Assembly: GCA_965601425.1 (NCBI GenBank)
Contig: CBFCWF010000100.1
Coordinates: 1-14,343, forward strand
Direction: 5' to 3'
DNA from: Thiosocius sp965601425
GTDB lineage: Bacteria; Pseudomonadota; Gammaproteobacteria; Chromatiales; Chromatiaceae
DNA: 14,343 nt
The notes below the pieces were generated by a model. That model was given only the letters and a program-made list of their open reading frames with translations. It did not search any database and was not told the origin of the DNA. The stretch's first letter is position 1, and the number at the start of each line of letters is the position of its first letter. A program made the translations under genes and the position numbers. Below, in pieces: positions 7,897-14,343 of this stretch.

Positions 7897-8973
7897 TTAC
7901 TGTGCTGCTAGCTGCCTGACGAACAGCGTCTGGCTTGGGTAGGCGAATTCGATTTGCTGCTCCTCGAAAGCCTGATGGATGGAAAAATTGACTGCCTGCT
8001 GTATATCCATGTAGCGGTTGTAGTCCGCCGTCAGCACGTAGAACACGGTCTCGAACTGCAGCGCATAGTCACCATACTTATTGAAGTGCGAGCGGTCGAA
8101 GCGGGTCTTTTCTTGTGCCTCGATAGCCCGGCGGATCATGCCGGGAATGCGCTCGAGTTTTTCGCGTGGCGTATCGTACGTGACGCCGATATTGAAGACC
8201 ACGCGGCGTTCGAACATACGACCATAGTTGCGGATGCGGCTGCTCAGGAGATCGGAATTGGAGAAGATGAGCTGCTCACCGGACAGGCTGCGCACCCGAG
8301 TCGTTTTCAAACCCACATGCTCGACCGAGCCGAGAAAATCGTCGATGACCAGGAAATCGCCGATGACGAACGGCTTGTCGAGGATGATCGACAGTGATGC
8401 GAACAAATCCCCGAGCACGTTCTGAACCGCCAGCGCAACCGCGACACCGCCAATCCCAAGGCCAGCGACCAGCGCGGTGACGTCGATGCCGAGATTGTCC
8501 AGCGCCAACAGGACCACAACCGACCAGATGACGATGCGGGCTAGCAGGCCCAGTGCGTTGACGGTTGTGGCCGCAGCGGGATCCGTCGTCATCAGCCGAT
8601 GACGATAGTCTTCCAGAAGCGATCGGGTGACGATCCCCAGCCATATTCCGCCCTGCACCAGCAGGACAATGACGAAGATGCTCTTGATGGCTGCCCGCAC
8701 CGGCTCGGGTGGCTGCAGAAACAACGACGCCAGGAAAGATGCGACCACCAGCAGGGTCAGGCCGCCCGTCCCGTTGATAACCTTCGCGAGCAGATCGTCC
8801 CACTTGGTCTCGGTTTTTCCAGAGAACACCCGCAGACGACGTCCGGCAATGCGCCGCACCAGACTCAGAACGACGAATATGATCAGCAAAGTCGCCGCGG
8901 CCAATCCCCACTGCAGCAAAGTACTGCCGAAAAGGCTCTGCTGCAGAAAATCGGAGCTGAAATCCAAATTCAT
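7897..8973 (-). CDS. MscS-family mechanosensitive channel
   Basis: A 358-residue inner-membrane channel, expected to open under membrane tension and release solutes during hypo-osmotic shock. Five hydrophobic helices are visible (about 17-40, 68-87, 97-117, 140-160, 165-190), two more than E. coli MscS. The last is the pore-lining helix 'GLGIGGVAVALAVQNVLGD' (171-189) with its alternating Gly/Ala pattern, followed by the beta domain ('DKPFVIGDFLVID', 'TTRVRSLSGEQLIFSNSDLL') and a C-terminal alpha/beta domain. The ATG at 8973 is preferred over one at 9120. The extra 49 residues are not hydrophobic or family-like, and a good promoter lies inside that extension. The Shine-Dalgarno is weak. The single-gene unit reads toward nqr. 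Confidence 0.92.
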   Translation of the reverse strand: MNLDFSSDFLQQSLFGSTLLQWGLAAATLLIIFVVLSLVRRIAGRRLRVFSGKTETKWDDLLAKVINGTGGLTLLVVASFLASLFLQPPEPVRAAIKSIFVIVLLVQGGIWLGIVTRSLLEDYRHRLMTTDPAAATTVNALGLLARIVIWSVVVLLALDNLGIDVTALVAGLGIGGVAVALAVQNVLGDLFASLSIILDKPFVIGDFLVIDDFLGSVEHVGLKTTRVRSLSGEQLIFSNSDLLSSRIRNYGRMFERRVVFNIGVTYDTPREKLERIPGMIRRAIEAQEKTRFDRSHFNKYGDYALQFETVFYVLTADYNRYMDIQQAVNFSIHQAFEEQQIEFAYPSQTLFVRQLAAQ

Positions 8974-9022
8974 GTTCGAGGTTCCGAGTCCTGTGTTTGT
9001 TTTCGGCGGCGCTGCCGCCCCA

Positions 9023-9051
9023 GAAATAATCGGATCATCTCCTTGAGTCAA
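9023..9051 (-). promoter_or_regulatory. Candidate sigma70 promoter for the mscS-family gene
   Basis: The reverse strand has TTGACT (9051-9046; 5 of 6 to consensus), a 17-bp spacer and TATTTC (9028-9023). Transcription would start near 9016, giving a leader of about 43 bases before the ATG at 8973. A GC-rich hairpin, GGCGGC-GCT-GCCGCC at 9005-9019, lies at the very start of that leader. If this promoter is real it excludes the longer start at 9120. Confidence 0.45.
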
Positions 9052-9194
9052 GCTACCGATACCGCCACTGCGTTTCCGAAAGCCACAAGGCGCTTCGATG
9101 ACCCGAGCAACACTGAGCATCCAACTCGTCAGGCCCTATCGGATAGATCACTGATCCGTACGCCAACGGTTCAGATTCCTGTGATTGCGCTCGA

Positions 9195-9213
9195 CCGTTC
9201 ACGACGGGAACGG
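9195..9213. promoter_or_regulatory. Inverted repeat CCGTTC-N7-GAACGG, candidate operator
   Basis: A perfect 6-bp inverted repeat with a 7-bp spacer, about 145 bp upstream of the start of the two-gene cassette. Its symmetry suits a dimeric regulator binding in the divergent promoter region. It might equally be chance in GC-rich DNA. Confidence 0.25.
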
Positions 9214-9357
9214 CTTACCCGACGAACTTTCGGATGCACGATCGCCTGGCCAACCCAGACGTCCCCGTCCGCGAATACGACCCCTCGCCGGAAGTGCTAC
9301 ATTTCAAATAGACCTGAGGGACTCGCCTGATGGGCGCGCCGGGAAACGGGGGCAGTC

Positions 9358-11787
9358 ATGACGACAATCCATACCAACATACCCAACAACGTGCTCCCGA
9401 CAGCGCTGACCGATCCGAACAAGATCGTCACCGAGTACGATTCCTACACCCTGATCCCCCGCCTCGGGCCGCTGTCCTACGCCTATATCAAAAGGGCCGC
9501 TCGGCAGCGTCTTTGGTACATCAACCGGACGCTGGTGTTGCTGGATCTTGTCGCGGCTTATAAGGCGACATGGAAGATCAAACCCGATTTGCCGTTGCTG
9601 ACACTCAATACCATGGTCGCTACCGGCCGCACGCTCCCCGGCGTGCGGACACCCGATCCCGTCTTGCGCCCTCGCGTGCCGAGCCGCGAGGAGCGCATAG
9701 CGGTCGGCCCGCGCGTCCTGCTTGACACCGTCCGGCGTCTGCCGAGCCCTACGGTCGAGTTTTCTCCCGATGCAGCCATCGCGACAACGCCCGCTTCCGT
9801 GCTGCGCGAAAACCTTCAAGCGGAAAGCGACCGCGACATCCTTATCTCCCTGAGAGAGCCGAACCCGGTCGTCGACCGGCTGGTCAAGGACGGCAAGCTG
9901 CTGGACAGCGCAGGGGACATCCGCGACGAGCTGATCGATCTCGATGCTCACGGGCGGCTTTCCGCGATCCTCGACACGGTGCCGCCGACGACGACTCAGC
10001 CCAGCCCGTTCGCCAACGAAGTTGCCGAGACGGTGGTGAAATCTGCGCTTGAGAGCGATCGTTCGCTTACCGAGCTAAACGACGTCGTGAATGCGAATGA
10101 CAGCCTCAATTCCAAGATAGGCGCATCGGTCACGGATCTCATCGGGCAGCTCGACATTCTGCTGGGTGTCGCGACCTTCGACGACGCCCCCATCGTCGAC
10201 AGCCGGGAATGGGCGTTCCTTCGGCGCGAACGCGTGGAACTGCTGCTGGAGCCGCCGAGATTTCGCGGGCCCCTTTCGGTCAATCCGGTCGCACCCAACA
10301 GCGAGTTGACGCTGACCGACAGCCAGACCGCCGAGGCGCGCACACTCGACCTCAGCGCCTCACGATCGGCGCGCACGACAGGCAGTAATCTGCTGATCTC
10401 GAACCAGATAAAGGAAAAGCTCGGGACGCTGCATGATTTCGGCTCGAACCTCGGCCAGACGATGAGCGAACAGGGCTACGAGAAGGACAGCTCCAAGGGA
10501 GAGAAGCGTACGATCGTCGAGCAGACGCTGAGCGAGATCTCCGAGGCCAACGCCTCTCAGACTATCTCGACCTCCTCCACTGCCGCCTCGAGCACCCGTG
10601 AATACAGGACCCGCGGCAACGATACGAATTTCGCCACGACCGAGGTGTCGTTCGAGGTCTTCTCGCCGGTCAAGGTGACCCACTTCCTCGACGGCATCGA
10701 CGCTGTCTGGTGCCCGCGCGTGAAAAACCCCTACGGCATCCTCCGCCAGACCATCGCGGACTACGCGGAGCAGGTCCGCGCCGAATACATCACCGAAAAC
10801 CATATTGTGGATCCGGCCGAGCCGCTACCAACCTATGAGGGTTTCGAGGCCAAGACAGGGGACGCGTTGCCGAAAATCTCGGGTGACGATATCGAGGACG
10901 ACACCTGTTTCGAGCGTGAGGTGACCATCAAGCTGTCTAACCAGGAACGCTCACAGGACTACTTCCTGGACAACGACGTGAGTTGCGAGCTGATACAGGA
11001 ATCTGAATGGGACGAGAACGAGCTTGACGCGGATCAGTACGACATCCTCGACCCCATCATTTTGGAGCACGTGGAGAATTCGCATATACGGATCAAGACC
11101 CGGCTGAAGGTCCACGAGGAACCCTGGGGCTGGAACCCGAGCTGGGTCTGGGTGCGGGTGACCGTCAACAAGTACAAATATACCGCGAGCTACCTCCAGC
11201 AGTTGAAAGAGTATCGTAACACCGTCACCGAGCTGAACCCCGCCCGCCGGGCGGCGGTCAAGGCGCAGGCCAAACGCTATGCCCGGTTGAAGAAAGAGGA
11301 ACTGATCAAGCGCTACGCCAACCATCCGGCAGAGCTTCGCGATTACACCTTCATCGCGCTGATGCGACAGATGTTTGGGAATGGGGCCAACTGGTCCTAT
11401 TACCATGGGATCATCAAGACCTGCATCGACTGGGAGCACGCACAGATCCAGCCCGAACCGGCCAAGCCCGAGAACCTCGCGGCCGACGGCCTCTCGCCCT
11501 TCCATTTCCTGAACGTCGTCGCGGTGCGATTCTTCCTGCCGATCCATCGAGGCTCGGAAGATGCGTTCTTCGAAGCGGTGGGCAATACGCTCGACAGCAA
11601 CTGGCGTCAACTCTTCGCGAAGGTCAAGACGTACATCGGGCTGCAGCGGAGCAAGGTCGAGACAATGACCGACCGAATGAGCGAGGACGACATCAAGGAA
11701 CTGACGCTCGATGCGTACGATGCCGAGCTGGTCCTCGGCCGGCATCTCGAAGCGGTGCTGAGCAAGACAACCTTCCTCGAGTCGTGA
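9358..11787 (+). CDS. Uncharacterised 809-residue protein, first gene of two-gene cassette
   Basis: I do not recognise this family. The protein has no signal peptide and no membrane helix, so it is probably cytoplasmic or exported by an unusual route. Parts visible: an N-terminal region (1-130) with aromatic- and arginine-rich stretches; a mainly helical, acidic middle (145-300); a Ser/Thr/Glu-rich linker (about 386-416, 'SQTISTSSTAASSTREYRTR'); a beta-like region ('ATTEVSFEVFSPVKVTHFLD'); an acidic segment (508-570); a Trp-rich patch (587-605); a basic, coiled-coil-like helix (611-655); and a C-terminal domain (660-809) with 'FHFLNVVAVRFFLPIHRGSE'. Four cysteines (C452, C517, C543, C689) form no motif. 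The start is ATG 9358 with GGGGG about 8 bp upstream. The next gene overlaps it by 4 bp, implying a joint function. The modular, Ser/Thr-linked build suggests a structural or scaffold protein; this is inference. Confidence 0.85.
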   Translation: MTTIHTNIPNNVLPTALTDPNKIVTEYDSYTLIPRLGPLSYAYIKRAARQRLWYINRTLVLLDLVAAYKATWKIKPDLPLLTLNTMVATGRTLPGVRTPDPVLRPRVPSREERIAVGPRVLLDTVRRLPSPTVEFSPDAAIATTPASVLRENLQAESDRDILISLREPNPVVDRLVKDGKLLDSAGDIRDELIDLDAHGRLSAILDTVPPTTTQPSPFANEVAETVVKSALESDRSLTELNDVVNANDSLNSKIGASVTDLIGQLDILLGVATFDDAPIVDSREWAFLRRERVELLLEPPRFRGPLSVNPVAPNSELTLTDSQTAEARTLDLSASRSARTTGSNLLISNQIKEKLGTLHDFGSNLGQTMSEQGYEKDSSKGEKRTIVEQTLSEISEANASQTISTSSTAASSTREYRTRGNDTNFATTEVSFEVFSPVKVTHFLDGIDAVWCPRVKNPYGILRQTIADYAEQVRAEYITENHIVDPAEPLPTYEGFEAKTGDALPKISGDDIEDDTCFEREVTIKLSNQERSQDYFLDNDVSCELIQESEWDENELDADQYDILDPIILEHVENSHIRIKTRLKVHEEPWGWNPSWVWVRVTVNKYKYTASYLQQLKEYRNTVTELNPARRAAVKAQAKRYARLKKEELIKRYANHPAELRDYTFIALMRQMFGNGANWSYYHGIIKTCIDWEHAQIQPEPAKPENLAADGLSPFHFLNVVAVRFFLPIHRGSEDAFFEAVGNTLDSNWRQLFAKVKTYIGLQRSKVETMTDRMSEDDIKELTLDAYDAELVLGRHLEAVLSKTTFLES

Positions 11788-13760
11788 GCGGCGCGACGAG
11801 CATCGCGGGCGCCGGGCTCGCCACCGTCGCACCGACCCCCGAGGACGGGGTCGTCGTTGGTGCGACGGAACATCTGGAGCCGGTGAAATACCCGAACCGG
11901 CTGGATGATATCGCGGTCGTCGGTCGGACAGGCGCGTGGCGGCGAACCTTCATGTTGCGCCCGAAGTACGGTGGGCGCTTCCTGTTCCTTCTCTACCCCC
12001 GGCAGGGCGCCTCATCCGAAGACGTGCTGTCCGAGCCAGTGCATTTTCCGAACTTCAACAGCGCACCCAAGGTGCTGGAGCTCCGCATCCCGCCTGCGCA
12101 GCGCATACATCACGAGTGGGACTGGCGGCTTGTCAAGACCACCTTCGTAGATACCGAGGAAGGGGACTTCGAGTTGCGCGAGACGGTGAAGCGGCCGGGT
12201 GACGGCTTCCTCGACGGCCGGCCCGCGGCATCGCTAACCTCAGCGGCCGAGGCGGACGGCTCAATCTCGCATCTGATCTTCGGGACGCGGCCGGCGCTCG
12301 AGGGGCGGATCCGCTTCTCGGAGGAGCTGGACCGGGGGGTCTCACGCATGATCGCCTGGTCCTGTCATCAGCCCTACGAGACGCAGAACGGCAATCCCGG
12401 CATCCACCGCAACAGCAAGGATATCCTGAAGTGGCTCAATGTCTTTGCCGACAAGTTCGATCCGCACCGCGTCTGGGCGCTGGGTGACACCTGCTATTCC
12501 GATGGCATCGGACCGCTGAATTTCGTCAAGCAGGTCTACGACAAGACCGGTTGGCACAACAACTGGGACCTGCGCAAGGACCTCCTGTCGCTCTTCCGTC
12601 TCTGCTACCGGCACCATTGGAGCTTCCCAGCGATACAGGGTCTGATGCGAAACTACCCGCATATCGCGATGTGGGACGACCATGAGATCCGCGACGGCTA
12701 CGGCAGCGAATCAGCGGATTTCGCGGAAGAGAACAAGGCGATGAAGGATATTGCCAGTCAGGCGGCCGAGGAATATCTGTTCTCTTGGAATACCCGTGCC
12801 CGCAGCGAGTCGGGCAAGAACGTCACCATCGACAATCATCTGGCCTATGTCGACGCGCCGGTCGCCGCCTTCGTCTTCGATGGCCGGAACAACCGGCGTT
12901 ATGGCGAAGATATCCCGCTGCCACCCGATATCCCGCTTTTCGCCTCGATTATCCTGGGCGCCGTTGGTGGGGCCGTGACCGGCGGGCTGCTCGGCGGCAT
13001 TGCGGGGGCGGCGGCTGGCCTGGCGGCCGGCACTGCGACAAGCACAGCAGCGACGGTGGCCGTCGAGAAGGAGCTGATCGAGCTTTATCGCTGGCACAAC
13101 CCGGGCGAGGTGATCTCGGAACAGCAACTCGCGGATTTCAGCCGATATTGCGACCACATCCGGGGGCTGCCGGGGGTCCGCTATCTGCTTCTCGGCAACA
13201 GCGTGCCGTTTATCTACGTCAACGACATCATCGAGGCGCTGGCGGCCGAACTGGAACTGACGGCGACCGAGCTTGGCCAGCATATCCGCGATGATATCCG
13301 CGACAGCTGGCATTCGCCCGGCAACCGGCGGCAGCTGAGCCGGTTGATCGGGATCCTGCGGAATCTGCATATCGACCGGCCGGATATCGAGATCATCAAT
13401 CTTTCGGGCGACATACACATCTCGAATGCGTTCACCGCACGACCGGACGGCTTCTCGAAGCCCATCTATCAGGTGACGTCCTCGGCGCTCACCAACCGGA
13501 TTTCCATTTCGGACAGTGTGTCGAACCTTCTGAGCGTCGGGGGTACGCTGAACTTTCTGGAGACCGACGGCGACTTCGGCGAGGTCAGGCGGCTCTGGCA
13601 CGAGGGCGTCTATCAGAACTTCCTCTCGATCGAGGCGCGAGAGACCGCAATCACCCTTCACCTTCATGCCTACAATCGCGACGATGAGCAGGCCTTCGGG
13701 ACGCGCGATAGGAAGCTCATCATCCGGCCGGGGGCTGGGTACGAGCTGCGGGAAGCGTGA
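11784..13760 (+). CDS. PhoD-like metallophosphoesterase with glycine-zipper insert
   Basis: A 658-residue protein. Residues 1-170 form a beta-rich domain of unknown role. From about 188 it follows the PhoD/alkaline phosphatase D fold: 'SCHQP' (193-197), 'GDTCYSDG' (234-241), 'WDDHEIRDGYGS' (297-308), 'FDGRNNRR' (365-372) and 'SGDIHIS' (541-547). D235, D240, D298, D299, H300, D543 and H545 are likely metal or catalytic residues, so a phosphomonoesterase or phosphodiesterase is expected; the substrate is unknown. Residues about 386-425 are an unusual hydrophobic glycine zipper ('GAVGGAVTGGLLGG' 392-405) between catalytic motifs, able to cross or insert in a membrane. No Tat or Sec signal is present, unlike classical PhoD. 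The GTG start gives a GTGA overlap with the upstream stop, indicating translational coupling; the Shine-Dalgarno is weak. Confidence 0.87.
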   Translation: MSGATSIAGAGLATVAPTPEDGVVVGATEHLEPVKYPNRLDDIAVVGRTGAWRRTFMLRPKYGGRFLFLLYPRQGASSEDVLSEPVHFPNFNSAPKVLELRIPPAQRIHHEWDWRLVKTTFVDTEEGDFELRETVKRPGDGFLDGRPAASLTSAAEADGSISHLIFGTRPALEGRIRFSEELDRGVSRMIAWSCHQPYETQNGNPGIHRNSKDILKWLNVFADKFDPHRVWALGDTCYSDGIGPLNFVKQVYDKTGWHNNWDLRKDLLSLFRLCYRHHWSFPAIQGLMRNYPHIAMWDDHEIRDGYGSESADFAEENKAMKDIASQAAEEYLFSWNTRARSESGKNVTIDNHLAYVDAPVAAFVFDGRNNRRYGEDIPLPPDIPLFASIILGAVGGAVTGGLLGGIAGAAAGLAAGTATSTAATVAVEKELIELYRWHNPGEVISEQQLADFSRYCDHIRGLPGVRYLLLGNSVPFIYVNDIIEALAAELELTATELGQHIRDDIRDSWHSPGNRRQLSRLIGILRNLHIDRPDIEIINLSGDIHISNAFTARPDGFSKPIYQVTSSALTNRISISDSVSNLLSVGGTLNFLETDGDFGEVRRLWHEGVYQNFLSIEARETAITLHLHAYNRDDEQAFGTRDRKLIIRPGAGYELREA

Positions 13761-13960
13761 TTGATCACCCGAAGCGGGCATATTGGTTCCTGGACATCCC
13801 GTTGCAGCGCAATTGGCACCCGATTATTCCTTTGTCAGCCGGGACTTTGGCAAGCTGACGGCAACGTCGGGTCGCCGATGTTGTTCGAAACACGCGCTGT
13901 GATTTGTGCCGAAGGGTCGGTGTACATCTGGCCCGACACCGAGATCAGACGGCGCGAAGT
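13761..13960. other. Intergenic region between convergent genes
   Basis: About 200 bp between the 3' ends of the phosphoesterase gene and the outer-membrane protein gene. A terminator for both would be expected here. The only candidate seen is a weak hairpin, GTCAGC (13834-13839) with GCTGAC (13854-13859), with a 14-base loop and no T-tract. No credible gene is present. Confidence 0.4.
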
Positions 13961-14343
13961 TCAGAACCGATAGCCGAGCACGATTTCGTAACCTTCGACG
14001 TCGTCATCGCCGACCAAGTAATTGAAGCCGAGCTTAGCCGACTGCACCGGCCACTCCCGTTTGCTGACGTCGAGCTGCAACGCGTAACCCAGCGACCATA
14101 GCGTGCTGAAGCCGAGCGCATCCCGGTTGCTACCGACGAAGGTCGTGTTACCGATGTGGACGACGCCTGCGAGCGGGTAGCCGCTGACCTCGGTGTTCCA
14201 CGGATGCTCGATGTCGACATCAACATGCAGCGTGTCGGTGTGTTCGCGGAAGCCTTGGAAGTCGCCTGATTCGCCGAAGCTCGAGACAAGCGTGTGGATA
14301 TAGTGGAAGTTGCCGGCGACCTTGATCGTCTCGATTTGGTTTC
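13961..14343 (-). CDS. Outer-membrane beta-barrel protein, C-terminal part (5' end beyond right edge)
   Basis: The reverse strand reads open from the window edge to a TGA at 13963-13961, giving the last 126 residues of a protein whose N-terminus lies outside. The sequence alternates polar and hydrophobic residues, rich in Gly, Tyr, Trp and Phe, as in transmembrane beta strands. It ends in 'EIVLGYRF', a C-terminal phenylalanine with alternating hydrophobics, the usual signal for BAM-mediated outer-membrane insertion. Stretches such as 'SGYPLAGVVHIGNTTFVG' and 'SAKLGFNYLVGDD' remind me of the solitary autotransporter-like barrel family (Omp_AT, PF11557), but that name is tentative. It converges on the phosphoesterase gene and is probably independent of it. 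Confidence 0.72.
   Translation of the reverse strand, partial: NQIETIKVAGNFHYIHTLVSSFGESGDFQGFREHTDTLHVDVDIEHPWNTEVSGYPLAGVVHIGNTTFVGSNRDALGFSTLWSLGYALQLDVSKREWPVQSAKLGFNYLVGDDDVEGYEIVLGYRF

Larger units (their letters stand above)
8974..9357. other. Divergent intergenic region, mscS / two-gene cassette
   Basis: About 380 bp between divergently transcribed genes. The mscS-proximal part carries the promoter and leader hairpin described separately. The part near the 809-residue gene carries the inverted repeat at 9195-9213 and an AT-rich patch at 9298-9311 that could include a -10 element, but I found no matching -35. The plus-strand gene is preceded by GGGGG about 8 bp before its ATG, a plausible Shine-Dalgarno. 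No gene is evident. Confidence 0.4.

Noticed and set aside
8974..9120. N-terminal extension of the MscS-type protein (start at 9120)
   Set aside because: The 49 extra residues show no helix or family similarity, and a good sigma70-like promoter lies within them.
13275..13310. Short tandem-like repeat encoding HIRDDIRDSW in the PhoD-like gene
   Set aside because: Two imperfect copies of about 12 bp within a normal helical coding segment; not a repeat array.
10951..13781. Long minus-strand open frames (293 and 356 residues) opposite the cassette
   Set aside because: They are antisense to the 809-residue gene and the PhoD-like gene. The PhoD motifs prove the plus strand is coding for the second. 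The Arg/Asp/Val-rich composition indicates mirror frames.
13834..13859. Hairpin GTCAGC/GCTGAC as a terminator
   Set aside because: The stem is only 6 bp with a 14-base loop and no following T-run on either strand, too weak to call.
13761..13973. 70-residue plus-strand frame after the PhoD-like gene
   Set aside because: It begins with TTG immediately after the stop, has no Shine-Dalgarno and no recognisable sequence, and overlaps the end of the outer-membrane protein gene.

Overview
The window looks like chromosomal DNA of a moderately GC-rich Gammaproteobacterium. The main evidence is a complete, well-conserved operon for the Na+-translocating NADH:quinone reductase (Na+-NQR), a respiratory sodium pump common in marine, halophilic and alkaliphilic Gammaproteobacteria. 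The exact genus cannot be told from the sequence alone.

Layout, left to right. (1) 1-540, minus strand: the N-terminal 180 codons of a DUF389-type membrane protein, cut by the left edge. (2) 541-921: non-coding, with one inverted repeat. (3) 922-7383, minus strand: an eight-gene operon, transcribed right to left as nqrA, nqrB, nqrC, nqrD, nqrE, nqrF, nqrM and a small two-CBS-domain protein. Junctions are overlaps or gaps of 0-16 bp, and most have clear Shine-Dalgarno sites. The flavin-attachment threonines of NqrB and NqrC, the four cysteines of NqrD/NqrE and the ferredoxin, FAD and NADH motifs of NqrF are all present, so the pump should work. The maturation gene nqrM is present, but the usual neighbour apbE (FMN transferase) is not. 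(4) 7384-7896: intergenic. It carries a candidate nqr promoter and a 163-bp non-coding element with terminal inverted repeats and a perfect 10-bp target-site duplication (MITE-like). (5) 7897-8973, minus strand: an MscS-type mechanosensitive channel with a candidate sigma70 promoter.

(6) 9358-13760, plus strand: the accessory and most unusual part. Two large genes overlap by 4 bp (GTGA). The first encodes an 809-residue soluble protein I cannot assign to any family. The second encodes a 658-residue PhoD-like metallophosphoesterase without a secretion signal, with a roughly 40-residue glycine-zipper hydrophobic segment inserted in its catalytic domain. The tight coupling suggests that the products work together. 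Their role is unknown, and they are the best candidates here for an undescribed system. (7) 13961-14343, minus strand: the C-terminal 126 residues of an outer-membrane beta-barrel protein, cut by the right edge.

No tRNA, rRNA, CRISPR array, integrase or intact transposase was seen.
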